Source: Actinomadura nitritigenes (GTDB lineage: Bacteria; Actinomycetota; Actinomycetes; Streptosporangiales; Streptosporangiaceae). Taken from it: 64,000 bases of DNA. Each line of letters begins with the position of its first letter. Within the stretch, counting starts at the first letter, position 1. The stretch is from the NCBI RefSeq assembly GCF_017573545.1, contig NZ_JAGEOK010000001.1, positions 186,001 through 250,000 on the forward strand. Direction: 5' to 3'. The notes beneath the pieces were generated by a model. That model saw only the letters and a program-made list of their open reading frames with translations, was not told the origin of the DNA and did no database searches. Below are positions 55,101 to 64,000 of the stretch, in pieces. The position numbers were made by a program, and so were the translations under genes.

Positions 55101-58100
55101 CACGGCCAGGATCGCCACGACCAGGTCCGCCGAGCGCGGCAGCTTCAGCGCGACGAACTGCTCCGGCCCGACGCCCCGCTCGGCCAGGCGCCGCGCCAGC
55201 CGGTTCGCCCGCGCGTTCACCTCCCCATAGGTCAGCGACACGCCCTCGAACGACACCGCCACCGCGTCCGGACGCGACGCCGCCTGCGCCTCGAACAGCG
55301 CCGGGATCGTCGACCGCTCCGCCTCAGGCAGCTCGGGCGCCTTGCCACCCGCCCACTCGCCGAGGATCAGGTCGCGCTCGGCCGGGTCGAGGACGTCAGC
55401 GGCGCCGATGGGCGCGTCCGGGTCGGCGAGCAGCGCGGTCAGGTACCGCCCGAAGCGGGCGACGAGCCGCTCCGCCGTCGCCGGGTCGTACAGGTCGAGC
55501 GCGTACTCCAGCTCCCCGTCGAGGCCGTCCTCCCGCTCGGTGAGGATCATCAGCAGGTCGAACCGGGACACGCCGGCGTGCAGCGGCTCCGCCTCGGCGG
55601 TGAAGCCGGGCAGTTCCAGCCGCGCCTCCGGGTTGTTCTGGAACGTCAGCCCGACCTGGAACAGCGGGTGCCGGGCGAGGTGCCGCGGCGGGTTGAGGAC
55701 CTCGACGAGCCGCTCGAACGGGACGTCCTGGTGCGCGTAGGCGGCGAGGTCGGTCTCCTTCACCCGCGCGACCAGCTCGCGGAACGACGGGTCGCCCGAG
55801 GTGTCGGTGCGGAACACCAGCATGTTGACGAACATGCCGACGAGATCGTCCAGGGCCTCGTCGGTGCGGCCCGCGATCGGCGACCCGACCGGCACGTCCG
55901 TGCCCGCGCCGAGCCGGGTCAGCAGTGCCGCGAACGCGGCCTGCGCGACCATGAACGGGCTGGCGCCGGTGTCGAGCGCCAGCCTCCGCAGCGCCGCGTG
56001 CACGTCCGCGCCGAGCCGGAACCGGGCCGTCGCGCCGCGGTAGGACGCCTCCGCCGGGCGCGGCCGGTCGGCCGGCAGTTCGAGCTCCTCGGGGAGTCCG
56101 GCGAGCGCGTCCCGCCAGTACGCGATCTGCCGGGAGATCAGGCTGTCCGGGTCGTCCTCCGACCCGAACAGCTCCTGCTGCCAGAGCGTGTAGTCGGCGT
56201 ACTGGACGGGCAGCGGCGCCCAGTCCGGCGCCCAGCCCTCCACGCGCGCCGCGTAGGCCGCGAGGACGTCGCGGGCCAGCGGCGCCATCGACCAGCCGTC
56301 GCCGCCGACGTGCTGGAGGAGCAGCAGCACGACGTGCTCGTCCGGCGCGAGCCGGAACAGGCGGGTGCGCAGGGGCGGCTCGGCGGAGATGTCGAAGGCG
56401 TAGCCGGCGGCCACGGCCAGCCGCGCCGGCAGCTCGGCCTCGGTGGTCTCGGTGATCTCCAGTTCCGGCCGGGCCGCGGCCGGGTCCAGTACCTGCTGGC
56501 GCGGCACGCCGCCGCTGTCGGGCAGGATCGTGCGGAGCGTCTCGTGCCGCCCGACGACGTCGCCGATGGCGGCGCGGAGCGCGTCGACGTCGAGCGGGCC
56601 GCGGATGCGCAGCGCGATCGGCATGTTGTAGGTCGCGGACGGGCCCTCGAACCGGTTGAGGAACCACTGCCGCTGCTGCGCGTACGACGGCGGGACGGTC
56701 TCGGGCCGCTCCCGCGGCTCAAGCGCAGGGCGTCCGGGCGCGGCGTCCCGGCGGTCCAGCAGCGCAGCGAGCCCGGCGACGGTCGGCGCCTCGAACAGCG
56801 CGCGGACGGGCAGCTCGGCGTCCAGTGTCCGGCGGACGCGGCTGACGACCCGCATCGCGATGAGCGAGTTGCCGCCGAGCGCGAAGAAGTCGTCGTCGGC
56901 GCCGACGCGGTCGAGCCCGAGCAGGTCGGCGAAGACGGCCGCGACGGCCTCCTCCGGCTCCCCCTCCGGGGCCCGGAACGCGGTGGCGGGAACGGCGGGC
57001 GCGAGGGCCGGCTTCGGCAGCGCCTTGGTGTCGACCTTGCCGTTCGGGGTGAGCGGCAGCTCGTCCAGCACGACGACGGCGGCGGGGACCATCGCCTCTG
57101 GCAGGTTCGCGCGGACGTGCGCGCGCAGCTCCTCGGGGTCGACGGCCTGGCCGGGCGCGGCGACGACGTAGGCGACGAGGCGCTTCTCGACCGGTCCCGC
57201 GGCCGGTTCGGCGACCTCGACGAGGGTGACGCCGGGCAGGTCGAGGCCGTCCACGGTGACGGCGGCGCGGGTGGCGGCGACCTGTTCCAGGGTGCGCAGG
57301 TACCAGCCGGTGAGCCGCTCGGCGGTGCCGGCGTCGAACAGGTCCCGCGCGTACTCCAGGATGCCGGTGAGGCCGCCGTCCGGGGCGCCCTCCAGCAGGA
57401 ACTCCAGGTCGAACTTCGCGACGCCCGGGTCCACCGGCTCCACCGCGACGTGCAGGCCGGGCAGCTCGACGGACGCCTCGGGGTTGTTCTGCAGGGTCAG
57501 CATCACCTGGAACAGCGGGTGCCGGGCCAGCGACCGGACCGGGTTCAGCACCTCGACGAGCCGCTCGAACGGGACGTCCTGGTGGGCGTAGGCGGCGAGG
57601 TCGGTCTCCCGGACCCGCGCCAGCAGCTCGGCGAACGACGGGTCGCCCGAGGTGTCGGTGCGCAGGACGAGGGTGTTGACGAACACCCCGACGAGGTCGT
57701 CGAGGGCCTGGTCGGTGCGGCCCGCGATCGGCGAGCCGATCGGCACGTCGGTGCCGGCGCCGAGCCGGGTGAGCAGCGCGGCGAGCGCGGCCTGCAGCAC
57801 CATGAACACGCTGACCTGGTGGTCGCGGGCGACGGCGCGCAGCCCCTCGTGCAGCTCCGCCGGCACCTCGAAGGCGGCCCGCCCGCCCCGGTAGGAGGCG
57901 CGGTCGGGGCGCGGCCGGTCCAGCGGCAGGGCGATCTGGTCGGGCAGCCCGGCGAGGGCGTCCTTCCAGTAGGCGATCTGGCGGGCCGCGAGGCCGTCCG
58001 GGTCGTCCTCGGAGCCGAGCAGCTCGCGCTGCCAGAGCGCGTAGTCGGCGTACTGGACGGGCAGCGGCGCCCACTCGGGCGCCTTCCCGTCGCGGCGCGC

Positions 58101-61100
58101 CAGGTAGGCGGTGACGACGTCGCGGGCCAGCGGCGCCATCGACCAGCCGTCGCCCGCGATGTGGTGCAGGACGAGCAGCAGCAGGTGCTCGTCCGTGTTC
58201 GCCTTTTCCGTGCCCGCGTCGTTCCCGCCCAGCCGGTACAGGTGGGCGCGGAGGGGCAGGTCGGACGCCAGGTCGAAACCGCGGGTGGCGTCGGCGAACA
58301 CCGCCCCGAACAGGTCGCCGGGGTCCGCGTCGCCGACCGTCAGCGGCGGGTCGGCGTCGGCCGGGTCCAGGATGATCTGGACCGGTTCGCCGTCGGCGTC
58401 CCCGAAGACGGTCCGCAGCGACTCGTGCCGGGCGACGACGTCGCGGAGCGCCGCGCGCATCGCAGGTACGTCGACCGCGCCGGTCAGCCGGAGCGGGATC
58501 GGCAGGTTGTAGGTCGCGGTGAGGCCCTCGAGCCGGTTGAGGAACCAGAGCCGCTCCTGGGCGTGCGACACCGGCAGCGGGTCGGGCCGCTCCGCCGGCC
58601 GCAGCGCGGGCCGCCGCGCCTCGCCCCCGGACGCGGCGATCCGCTCGGCGAGGCCGGCGACGGTCGGCGTCTCGAACAGCGCCCGGACGGGCAGCTCGAC
58701 GTTCAGCGCGGCGCGCGCCCGCGCGACGACGCGGGTCGCCTTCAGCGAGTCGCCGCCGTGGTCGAAGAAGCCGTCGTCGACGCCGACCCGCTCCACCCCG
58801 AGGACGTCGGCGAAGATGCCGCTGAGGATCTCCTCGCGGGCGTCGCGCGGCCCCCGCGCGGACTCCGCCGCGCCGAAGTCGGGCTCCGGCAGCGCGGCCC
58901 GGTCGAGCTTCCCGGTCGGATTGAGCGGCATCGCGTCCAGCACCACGATCGCGGACGGCACCATGTAGGCGGGCAGCGTCCGGCCGACGAACGCGCGGAG
59001 GGCGGACGGCTCGGCGGACCCGACGACGTACCCCACGAGGACGTTGTCGCCGGCGGCGTCGCGGCGGGCGACGACGACGCTCTGCGTGACGCCGGGGTGC
59101 GCCGTGAGCGCCGCCTCGATCTCGCCCAGCTCGATCCGGAAGCCGCGGACCTTCACCTGGTGGTCGAGGCGGCCGAGGTACTCGATGTTCCCGTCGCGGT
59201 TCCAGCGGACGAGGTCGCCCGTCCGGTACATCCGCTCGCCGGGGCCGCCGAACGGGCAGGCCACGAACCGGTCGGCGGTCAGCCCCGGGCGCCGCAGGTA
59301 GCCGCGCGACAGGCCGCCGCCGGCAAGGTACAGCTCGCCGGGGACGCCGACCGGCACGGGCCGCAGCCGCTCGTCCAGGACGTACGCGCGGGTGTTGGCC
59401 ATCGGGCCGCCGATGGGCGCGACCGCGGCGGCGTTCCCGTCGTCGTCCCAGCCCGTCACGAAGACCGTCGACTCGGTGGGGCCGTAGATGTTGGAGATCC
59501 GCGCGTCCGGCAGCAGCGCCCGGACGTCCTTCAGCAGCCGGGGCGGCAGCGCCTCCCCGCCGAGCGCCACGTCCCCGACGTCGAGCCGGAAGTCCCCGCG
59601 CGCCAGCAGCACCGACACCGCCGACGGGATGCCGCTGATCAGCGACCCCGACCAGCCGCCGCGCTCGGCGACCTCCAGCAGGTCGCGGACGACCTCGATC
59701 TCGCCGCCGAGCGTCAGCGGCACCAACCATTCGAACAGGGACACGTCGAAGTTCAGCGACGTCGAGAACAGCACGCGGCGCAGCCGATCGGCCCCGTAGG
59801 CCGCGGTCGCCCGGGCGTGGAAGTCGGCGAAGTTCGCGTGCGAGATGACGACGCCCTTGGGGCGGCCCGTCGAACCCGAGGTGTAGATGACGTAGGCGGG
59901 GTTGGCCGGCCGGAGCGGCCGGACGCGCTCGGCGTCGGCGACGTCGTCCCCCGGCAGGCCGCCGAGGTCGAGGGCGTCGAGCTCGACGCGGGGCGTGCCG
60001 CCGGGCAGCTCCGCGGAGCGGGTCGTGATGACGCACGCGGGCGCGGCGTCGTCCAGCATGTAGGCGATGCGGTCCGCCGGGTAGGCGAGGTCGATCGGCT
60101 GGTAGGCGGCGCCCGCCTTCAGCACGGCCAGCGCCGCGACGACCAGGTTCTCGTCGCGCGGGAGGGCCAGCGCGACGAAGTCCTCGGCGCCGACGCCGCG
60201 CGCGACGAGGTGCCGGGCGAGCCGGTTCGCGCGGGCGTTGAGGTCGGCGTAGGAGAGCCGGACGTCGCCGGCGGCGACGGCCGTCCGCTCGGGGGTCCGC
60301 GCCACCTGGGCCTCGACGAGCCCGGGGACGACGGCGGGCGCGACCGGGTGCGCCGTGTCGTTCCACTCCCGCAGGACGAGGTCGCGCTCCGCGTCGTCGA
60401 GCAGCTCCACGTCCCGCAGCGGGGTCGACGGGTCCACCTCGCCGAGCGTGCGCATGAACCGGACGTACCGCTCGTGGTGCGCGGCGACCTGCTCCTCGGT
60501 GTACAGGTCGGGGTGCGCCTCGAAGTCGACGCGGATCCCGGCGCCGTCGAGGTTGTCGTAGATGTTGATCGCGAGGTCGTCGATCGGGCCGATCGTGATG
60601 GCGTGCATCCGCGCCGGCAGCCCGGCGAAGTCGAGCCGGTAGTCGAACGCCATGATGTTGATGACGGGCCCGTAGAGCCGGCGCCGCTCGCCGAGCAGCT
60701 TCAGGTCGCGCAGCAGGTCCTCGCGGCGGTACCGCTGGTGGCGCAGCGCCCGCGCGCTCGCCCGCGTCGCCGCGCGGACCAGCTCGTCCACCGTCATGTC
60801 GGGCCGGACCCGCACGCGCAGCGGCAGGATCGTCGACAGCATCGCCGGCGTCTCCCGCGCGATCTGCGTGGTGCGGCCGCTGACCGCGAGGCCGAGGATG
60901 ACGTCCTCGGTGCCGGTCATCCGCGCCACGTACGCGGCGGTCGCCGCGATCGCGAGGCCCTGCGTGGCGGTGCGGAGCCGGCGCGCCCCCGCCGCGAGCG
61001 CCGCCGACTGCTCCGGCGGGACGACCTCGACCCGGCTGATGAAGTCGGCGGTCGGCTCGGCCATGTCGTCGGCCAGGCTCACCGCGACCGGCTTGTCGGC

Positions 61101-61700
61101 GAACCGCTCCGTCCAGTAGGCGCGGTCCTTCTCGAACCGCTCCGACGCCCGGTACTCCTCCTCCTCGGCGAGGACGCGGCGGTAGTCGCCGAGCTCCGCC
61201 GGGACGTACTCGCCGCCGTTCGCCAGCGAGGTGTACACCTCGGCGGCCCGGTGCATGATCAGCGGTCCGCTGTGGCCGTCCTGGATCGCGTGGTGCGTGC
61301 GGATGAACCACCGGTGCAGCTCCGGTGACAGCCGCAGCATCGCGGTGACGAACAGCCGGTCGCCGTCCAGCGGCAGCGGCTCCGCCATCCGCGCCTTCAT
61401 CCACGCCCGCGCCGCCGCGTCCGGGTCGGGCTCGCCGGACAGGTCCACCAGCGGGATCGAGATGCTCGCGTCCGGGTCGAGGACCTGCCGCACCGCGCCG
61501 TCCCGCTCGGCGAACCGGGCGTGCAGCGCGAGCACCTCGTGCGCGCCGATTCGCGCCACCCGGTCGAAGAGTTCGTGGTCGAGCGGGCCCTCGATCTCGA
61601 TGTACTGCGCGATATGGATCGGCGTTTCGGGCGCCAGTTGCTGCGCGTACCAGACGCTCTGCTGAGCGGCCGATAGAGGAACGTACTCGGTGGACGACAT
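52116..61700 (-). CDS. NRPS1: C-A-T / C-[Asub]-T / C-A-T-E
   Basis: A 3194-residue synthetase with ATG 61700; a longer frame to 61781 adds an unlike leader. Module 1: C (6-430; HHAIQDG), A (457-935; pocket DVFSAGIVFK, not assigned), T (DHGGDSLKA). Module 2: C (1035-1480; HHIAGDG), then no adenylation core at all, only an Asub fragment (about 1490-1565, ending in [10 protein letters not shown]), then T (ALGGNSLIA). Module 3: C (1655-2120; QHVGGDG), A (2123-2603; pocket DFWNVGMVHK, Thr), T, E (2690-3165; HHLVVDG, EGHGRE, FNYLGR) and a COM-like tail. The N-terminal C domain has no upstream module, so it probably accepts an acyl or trans-supplied starter. Module 2 must be loaded in trans, most plausibly by the protein at 62192-63742. 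Confidence 0.93.
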   Translation of the reverse strand: MSSTEYVPLSAAQQSVWYAQQLAPETPIHIAQYIEIEGPLDHELFDRVARIGAHEVLALHARFAERDGAVRQVLDPDASISIPLVDLSGEPDPDAAARAWMKARMAEPLPLDGDRLFVTAMLRLSPELHRWFIRTHHAIQDGHSGPLIMHRAAEVYTSLANGGEYVPAELGDYRRVLAEEEEYRASERFEKDRAYWTERFADKPVAVSLADDMAEPTADFISRVEVVPPEQSAALAAGARRLRTATQGLAIAATAAYVARMTGTEDVILGLAVSGRTTQIARETPAMLSTILPLRVRVRPDMTVDELVRAATRASARALRHQRYRREDLLRDLKLLGERRRLYGPVINIMAFDYRLDFAGLPARMHAITIGPIDDLAINIYDNLDGAGIRVDFEAHPDLYTEEQVAAHHERYVRFMRTLGEVDPSTPLRDVELLDDAERDLVLREWNDTAHPVAPAVVPGLVEAQVARTPERTAVAAGDVRLSYADLNARANRLARHLVARGVGAEDFVALALPRDENLVVAALAVLKAGAAYQPIDLAYPADRIAYMLDDAAPACVITTRSAELPGGTPRVELDALDLGGLPGDDVADAERVRPLRPANPAYVIYTSGSTGRPKGVVISHANFADFHARATAAYGADRLRRVLFSTSLNFDVSLFEWLVPLTLGGEIEVVRDLLEVAERGGWSGSLISGIPSAVSVLLARGDFRLDVGDVALGGEALPPRLLKDVRALLPDARISNIYGPTESTVFVTGWDDDGNAAAVAPIGGPMANTRAYVLDERLRPVPVGVPGELYLAGGGLSRGYLRRPGLTADRFVACPFGGPGERMYRTGDLVRWNRDGNIEYLGRLDHQVKVRGFRIELGEIEAALTAHPGVTQSVVVARRDAAGDNVLVGYVVGSAEPSALRAFVGRTLPAYMVPSAIVVLDAMPLNPTGKLDRAALPEPDFGAAESARGPRDAREEILSGIFADVLGVERVGVDDGFFDHGGDSLKATRVVARARAALNVELPVRALFETPTVAGLAERIAASGGEARRPALRPAERPDPLPVSHAQERLWFLNRLEGLTATYNLPIPLRLTGAVDVPAMRAALRDVVARHESLRTVFGDADGEPVQIILDPADADPPLTVGDADPGDLFGAVFADATRGFDLASDLPLRAHLYRLGGNDAGTEKANTDEHLLLLVLHHIAGDGWSMAPLARDVVTAYLARRDGKAPEWAPLPVQYADYALWQRELLGSEDDPDGLAARQIAYWKDALAGLPDQIALPLDRPRPDRASYRGGRAAFEVPAELHEGLRAVARDHQVSVFMVLQAALAALLTRLGAGTDVPIGSPIAGRTDQALDDLVGVFVNTLVLRTDTSGDPSFAELLARVRETDLAAYAHQDVPFERLVEVLNPVRSLARHPLFQVMLTLQNNPEASVELPGLHVAVEPVDPGVAKFDLEFLLEGAPDGGLTGILEYARDLFDAGTAERLTGWYLRTLEQVAATRAAVTVDGLDLPGVTLVEVAEPAAGPVEKRLVAYVVAAPGQAVDPEELRAHVRANLPEAMVPAAVVVLDELPLTPNGKVDTKALPKPALAPAVPATAFRAPEGEPEEAVAAVFADLLGLDRVGADDDFFALGGNSLIAMRVVSRVRRTLDAELPVRALFEAPTVAGLAALLDRRDAAPGRPALEPRERPETVPPSYAQQRQWFLNRFEGPSATYNMPIALRIRGPLDVDALRAAIGDVVGRHETLRTILPDSGGVPRQQVLDPAAARPELEITETTEAELPARLAVAAGYAFDISAEPPLRTRLFRLAPDEHVVLLLLQHVGGDGWSMAPLARDVLAAYAARVEGWAPDWAPLPVQYADYTLWQQELFGSEDDPDSLISRQIAYWRDALAGLPEELELPADRPRPAEASYRGATARFRLGADVHAALRRLALDTGASPFMVAQAAFAALLTRLGAGTDVPVGSPIAGRTDEALDDLVGMFVNMLVFRTDTSGDPSFRELVARVKETDLAAYAHQDVPFERLVEVLNPPRHLARHPLFQVGLTFQNNPEARLELPGFTAEAEPLHAGVSRFDLLMILTEREDGLDGELEYALDLYDPATAERLVARFGRYLTALLADPDAPIGAADVLDPAERDLILGEWAGGKAPELPEAERSTIPALFEAQAASRPDAVAVSFEGVSLTYGEVNARANRLARRLAERGVGPEQFVALKLPRSADLVVAILAVLKSGAAYVPMDPDYPEDRIAYMVEDADPVLTIGPDDLDASGYDDANLGVPISPDHPAYVIYTSGSTGRPKGVVVPHQNVVRLLRSTEHWFHFGPDDVWTLFHSYAFDFTVWELWGSLLYGGRLVVVPYLTSRSPDEFLKLLVDERVTVLNQTPSAFYQLMAADKANPGSDLALRYVVFGGEALELGRLEDWYSRHPEDAPTLVNMYGITETTVHVSYIALDRAYAATAPGSVIGAGIPDLRVYVLDGRLQPVPPGVVGELYVAGPGLARGYLGRPGLTAERFVADPHGGPGTRMYRTGDVGRWLKDGRLEYLGRSDQQVQLRGFRIELGEIEAALVRHDAVSDAAVVVRDDRLVAYVVASAPVDSAELRKFAGGDLPDHMVPAVVVELDALPLTVNGKLDRAALPAPDFAAKASSRAPRTPEEETLAGLFREVLTLERVGIDDGFFDLGGDSIIAIQLVSRARQSGLVITPRDVFQHQTVEELAAIARPVGEDERVEAEAPGAGVGPVPVTPIVAWLRDRVGGDASLIRGFHQSMLLRTPPALGAEDLTAAFQTVLDHHDVLRLRLDVDGDRWQPVVRQAGAVDAAALVTRVDVAGLDADKLAVVIAEQAAAARDRLDPEAGTTAQLVWFDAGRDQGRLLVVLHHLVVDGVTWRILLPDLVTAWAGGTLDPVPTSFRRWAQRLTATAADRGDELEDWLDIVDGPPQRLAPRALDPRVDIAARARSLTVELPADVTGPLLTDVPAAFHGRANDVLLTGLALAVAQWRRHHGAGRGTDVLIDLEGHGREDVVPGVDLSRTAGWFTSIHPVRLDAGTADWAAVRDGGAAVGTAIKKVKEQLRAVPDGGIGYGLLRYGGGEAAEELAEPPAAPIAFNYLGRVAPGDGDGGWTIAPEETPAGEDPRMPVAHALEINAITRDVPGGPVLSATWTWPGGLLEQAAVRELADGWFTALRGLVAHVAAAGDTAPAGGFTPSDLLVDLDQSEIDKLQNAWRGQS
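54209..55320 (-). repeat. Near-identical threonine A-domain segment, copy 2 (NRPS1)
   Basis: Partner of 46440-47552. Identity is highest across motifs A2-A5, where even silent positions agree for long runs. Confidence 0.85.
57004..57231 (-). other. Orphan adenylation small subdomain (Asub) inside NRPS1 module 2
   Basis: Encodes [23 protein letters not shown] through [18 protein letters not shown], the C-terminal lid of an adenylation domain with its motif A10 lysine (NGK). It directly follows the C domain and precedes the T domain. Motifs A1-A9 are absent. The fragment begins where the free-standing adenylation protein at 62192-63742 stops. Confidence 0.88.
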
Positions 61701-62191
61701 CAAGTGGTGCTTTCCCGGTCGAAGGGGGTTTGCTTTGTGCCAGGCTTCGGCGTCAGGAAGGCGCCGGCGGGCGAAATTCAAAGAGAATGACCACAGAACT
61801 GATCGGGCTGCTCCCCGTCCCCTTTCACCCGAGTCCCTTCCGGGAACGCGGCGGCGCGCGGACCCGGGGATCGACGCCCCGTGGTCCCGCCAATACAGAG
61901 CGCCGCCGCTTTCCGCCCTCGACCGGGACCCGCCCCGCGACCCATCGTCCTACTCAGGAGTAGCGGGGCCACAGTTAACCAGCCTGTCACATGCCTCGCA
62001 ATCCCCCCGAAAGTAGAACTTGACCCCGCCAATTGCTCACGGGAGTGACAAAAGACCCGGTCGCCGGCATGGGCGCTGAGCGACAGGACGCTCACCCTAT
62101 GACAAAGGTTGACAACTCAACACGAACAAGGCGATTACGGAGCGTTAAATGATCTCTGCGCGCGGTACCGCCGGCCGTTCCGCCCCCGCCG
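61701..62191. other. 491-nt regulatory gap between the adenylation gene and NRPS1
   Basis: A relatively AT-rich gap with no convincing gene. It holds three inverted repeats: CTACTC-AG-GAGTAG (61950-61963), TGAGCG-N6-CGCTCA (62077-62094) and GTTGA-N4-TCAAC (62108-62121). Its length implies that NRPS1 has its own promoter on the minus strand; TTGCGA-N17-TTAACT just before the first repeat is one weak candidate. Confidence 0.5.
61950..61963. promoter_or_regulatory. Palindromic operator candidate upstream of NRPS1
   Basis: CTACTCAGGAGTAG is a 14-bp palindrome with 6-bp arms and a 2-bp centre, about 250 nt upstream of the NRPS1 start. The shape suits a LuxR/NarL-type or other dimeric regulator; no such gene is adjacent in the window. 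Confidence 0.4.
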
Positions 62192-63742
62192 CTACCTGGC
62201 CGGGTACTCGTGCACGACGACGGCCGCGGCGCGCACGCCGGGGTGCCGCTGCAGCACCGCCTCGATCTCGCCCAGCTCCATCCGCACGCCGGAGATCTTC
62301 ACCTGCCGGTCGACCCGCCCCAGGTACTGCAGGGTCGGGCGGTCCTCGCCGCCCGCCCCCGCGGGCAGCAGCCGCACGGCGTCGCCCGTCCGGTAGAGCC
62401 GCCCGGTCGGCGACGGGCCGAACGGGTCCCGGTAGAACGCCTCCCGGGTCCGCGCGTCGTCGCCCAGGTAGCCGCGGCCGACGGCGACGCCGCCGACGAA
62501 CAGCTCGCCGGTCTCGCCGGCGTCGCACGCCGTCCACGTCCCGTCGTCGCCCTCCCGCAGGACGTGCAGGCGCGCGTTGACGACCGGGGTGCCGATCGGC
62601 AGCCGCAGCAGGTCGAGGTCCCCTCCGGTCACCGTGTGGTGGGTGACGTCGTCGGAGCACTCGGTGGGGCCGTAGGCGTTGAGCAGCCGCGCGTGCGGCA
62701 TCGCCTCCAGCCAGCGGCGCGCCAGCTCCGCGGGCAGCTCCTCGCCCGTCGCGATCATCCAGCGCAGCCCGCCCAGAGGCCGTTCCCGGGCGGTCGTCCC
62801 CCCGGACGGAGAGCCTTCCGCGGGCGCGCCGGGCAGGTCCTCCAGCAGGTGCCGGACCATGGTCGGGACCAGCTCGACGACGGTGATGCCCTGCTCGTCC
62901 ACCGCGCGCGCGAACGCGACCGGGTCGTGGCCGACCTCGTCGCCGATCACGTCCACCCGGCCGCCGACCAGCAGCGGGGACAGCATCTGCCAGATCGAGA
63001 TGTCGAAGCCGAGCGGCGCGGTGAACGCGACCACGTCGTCCCCGGTCAGCTCCAGGTCGACGATCTTGGCCCAGAGGTGGTTGAGCATCCCCTGGTGCTC
63101 GACGACCGCGCCCTTCGGCCGGCCCGTGGACCCGGAGGTGAACAGCACGTACCGGGGGCGGTCCGGCCCGTGCAGGCGCGGCCCGCCCGCCCACGGCTCC
63201 AGGCCCGCCGCGTCCGCGGCGCGCAGCACCCGGCACCCGGCCTCCGCGGCGCCCTCCAGCAGCGCCGGCGCGCTCGCGCCGTCGTCCACCAGCACCAGCA
63301 CCGACGCGCCCGCCTGGTCGAGGACGTCGCGGACGCGCCCGGCCGGCCAGGTCTCGTCGGCCGGCACGTACAGCGCGCCGACCAGCTCGATCGCCAGGAA
63401 CGCCGCCACCACCGCGGCGCAGCGCCCGCCGCCGACCCCGACCACGGTGCCGGGCTCGACGCCCGCGCCCTCCAGCAGCGCGGCCAGCCGGCGCGCCTCC
63501 GCCGCGAGGCCGGCGTAGGACAGCGACCGGGTCCGGTCGGCCACCGCGGGCCGGTCCCGCTCGGCGGCGAACCGCTCCACCCGGACGATCAGCGGGTCGG
63601 CGAGATCGACCGCGCGCTCGCGCACCATCCCGTGCCGCGCCGCCAGCTCCCGCGCCCGCTCCGCCTCGCCGGCGGGCACGGCGAGGACGGGCAGGCCGTC
63701 CAGGGGCAGCAGCCGATCCACGGCCGGGCCGCGAGCGCTCAT
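62192..63742 (-). CDS. Free-standing NRPS adenylation core lacking the small subdomain
   Basis: A 516-residue adenylate-forming protein. It has a 50-residue N-terminal extension, A3 ([16 protein letters not shown]), A5 (NAYGPTE), A7 (YRTGDAV) and A8 (GRVDRQVKISGVRMELGEIEAVL), then stops after AAVVVHEYPAR. The roughly 75-residue lid with motif A10 is missing, and no other frame downstream encodes it. The pocket reads DIWEITADDK by my alignment, with acidic residues that would suit a diamino acid such as 2,4-diaminobutyrate. ATG 63742 is preceded by GGAGAG. Its missing lid is present in NRPS1 module 2, so it probably loads that module's carrier in trans by forming a split domain. Confidence 0.85.
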   Translation of the reverse strand: MSARGPAVDRLLPLDGLPVLAVPAGEAERARELAARHGMVRERAVDLADPLIVRVERFAAERDRPAVADRTRSLSYAGLAAEARRLAALLEGAGVEPGTVVGVGGGRCAAVVAAFLAIELVGALYVPADETWPAGRVRDVLDQAGASVLVLVDDGASAPALLEGAAEAGCRVLRAADAAGLEPWAGGPRLHGPDRPRYVLFTSGSTGRPKGAVVEHQGMLNHLWAKIVDLELTGDDVVAFTAPLGFDISIWQMLSPLLVGGRVDVIGDEVGHDPVAFARAVDEQGITVVELVPTMVRHLLEDLPGAPAEGSPSGGTTARERPLGGLRWMIATGEELPAELARRWLEAMPHARLLNAYGPTECSDDVTHHTVTGGDLDLLRLPIGTPVVNARLHVLREGDDGTWTACDAGETGELFVGGVAVGRGYLGDDARTREAFYRDPFGPSPTGRLYRTGDAVRLLPAGAGGEDRPTLQYLGRVDRQVKISGVRMELGEIEAVLQRHPGVRAAAVVVHEYPAR

Positions 63743-64000
63743 CTTCACTCTCCGTGATGTCGTTCTTCTCCACCGTCATCGGCAAAAGAAGTGGAGGTCA
63801 TAGCTTATGTCCGGCTCCGGTCGGCGCCGCTCCGGATTCCGTGGATTGGACCCTACTCGCAGGTAATCGGGGGTTGCGACCGAACATGCCCGAAGGTACG
63901 GTGAGGCTCCGCCATGGTCTGGCGTGAGGCCCGCGGCGTACTCGGGGGAAGATGAGGGAATTGTTTCTTCATTCAAGGGTGACAGCGTGCCGATAATCAC
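63743..64000. other. Upstream control region of the NRPS locus, to the window edge
   Basis: AT-rich for this genome. A minus-strand frame of 74 codons (63776-64000) has no homology I can see and is probably not a gene. On the plus strand AAGGG followed by GTG at 63987 could be the start of a divergent gene running out of the window; only a few codons are visible. Confidence 0.35.

Noticed and set aside
57004..57231. Module 2 of NRPS1 as a dead or skipped module
   Set aside because: The C domain (HHIAGDG) and T domain (LGGNS) are intact, and the retained A10 lysine argues against decay, so trans loading is preferred. Skipping remains possible.
44470..61328. Very long plus-strand frames across NRPS1 and NRPS2 (2670 and 3031 codons)
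   Set aside because: They mirror the repetitive NRPS genes, lack motifs and consist of biased residues.
62110..62191. Frameshifted remnant of the missing lid just after the adenylation gene
   Set aside because: I read all three minus-strand frames after the stop; none gives LVAYVV-, YMVP- or NGK-like sequence. A larger deletion or assembly error cannot be excluded.
63776..64000. 74-codon minus-strand ORF upstream of the adenylation gene
   Set aside because: No ribosome site, no motif and a composition like intergenic DNA; it is open only because of the window edge.
1..64000. tRNA, rRNA, insertion sequences, integrase or attachment sites
   Set aside because: I scanned for transposase/integrase motifs and cloverleaf-like sequences and saw none I could support.

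Overview
The window is very GC-rich, with G/C-biased third codon positions, many GTG starts and many 4-base stop/start overlaps. It carries SARP-, LAL- and TetR-type regulators, an F420-type oxidoreductase, an Mce-type ATPase and a large nonribosomal peptide synthetase (NRPS) locus. This is the chromosome of a filamentous actinobacterium. A Streptosporangiales/Actinomadura-like host would fit, but that is an impression and not shown here. I see no tRNA, rRNA, CRISPR array or insertion sequence.

Layout. 1-6.5 kb: a 5'-truncated DUF2207 membrane protein, a membrane protein plus small soluble protein pair, a carotenoid oxygenase and a DUF2332 protein. 6.5-22.6 kb: mostly single genes. They include a SnoaL/epoxide-hydrolase-like protein divergent from a SARP/AfsR-type regulator, an MFS exporter, an SPFH / ribbon-helix-helix / GPP34 operon with a palindromic operator inside its promoter, Ohr, PlsC, an exonuclease, an anti-sigma-type kinase, an MFS/TetR divergent pair, MscS, a CocE-like hydrolase, and an overlapping peroxiredoxin / cyclotransferase-fold pair. 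22.7-24.1 kb: a glycosyltransferase ended by a strong terminator.

24.3-32.1 kb: a compact operon of four translationally coupled genes, followed by a LuxR/LAL regulator. The four genes are a protein resembling cucumopine synthase, an FAD amine/amino-acid oxidase, a cytochrome P450 and an AMP-forming ligase. It looks like a small uncharacterised biosynthetic cluster. 32.1-33.3 kb: an F420-type oxidoreductase/hemerythrin fusion behind a roughly 300-nt leader that holds a possible leaderless uORF, a hairpin and a short repeat array. 33.4-37.3 kb: lipid/steroid-flavoured genes, with a perfect KstR-type consensus site upstream of the SDR gene, and a lone MceG-type ATPase. 37.7-38.8 kb: a secreted S1 protease, separated from the next locus by a 32-bp perfect palindrome.

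38.8-64 kb: an NRPS locus on the minus strand. The order of transcription is an adenylation protein, NRPS1 (C-A-T / C-[Asub]-T / C-A-T-E), NRPS2 (C-A-T / C-A-T-E), NRPS3 (C-A-T-TE), MbtH, a GNAT acetyltransferase and a type II thioesterase. The second module of NRPS1 has lost the whole adenylation core and keeps only the small C-terminal subdomain with motif A10. The separate adenylation protein at the head of the locus has the complementary architecture: a full core through motif A8, then a stop where the small subdomain should begin. The two look like halves of one adenylation domain split between two proteins, and this is the most interesting feature of the window. Two modules carry threonine-type pockets followed by epimerases, so the predicted product is a six-residue peptide with two D-configured Thr-type residues and one residue supplied in trans.
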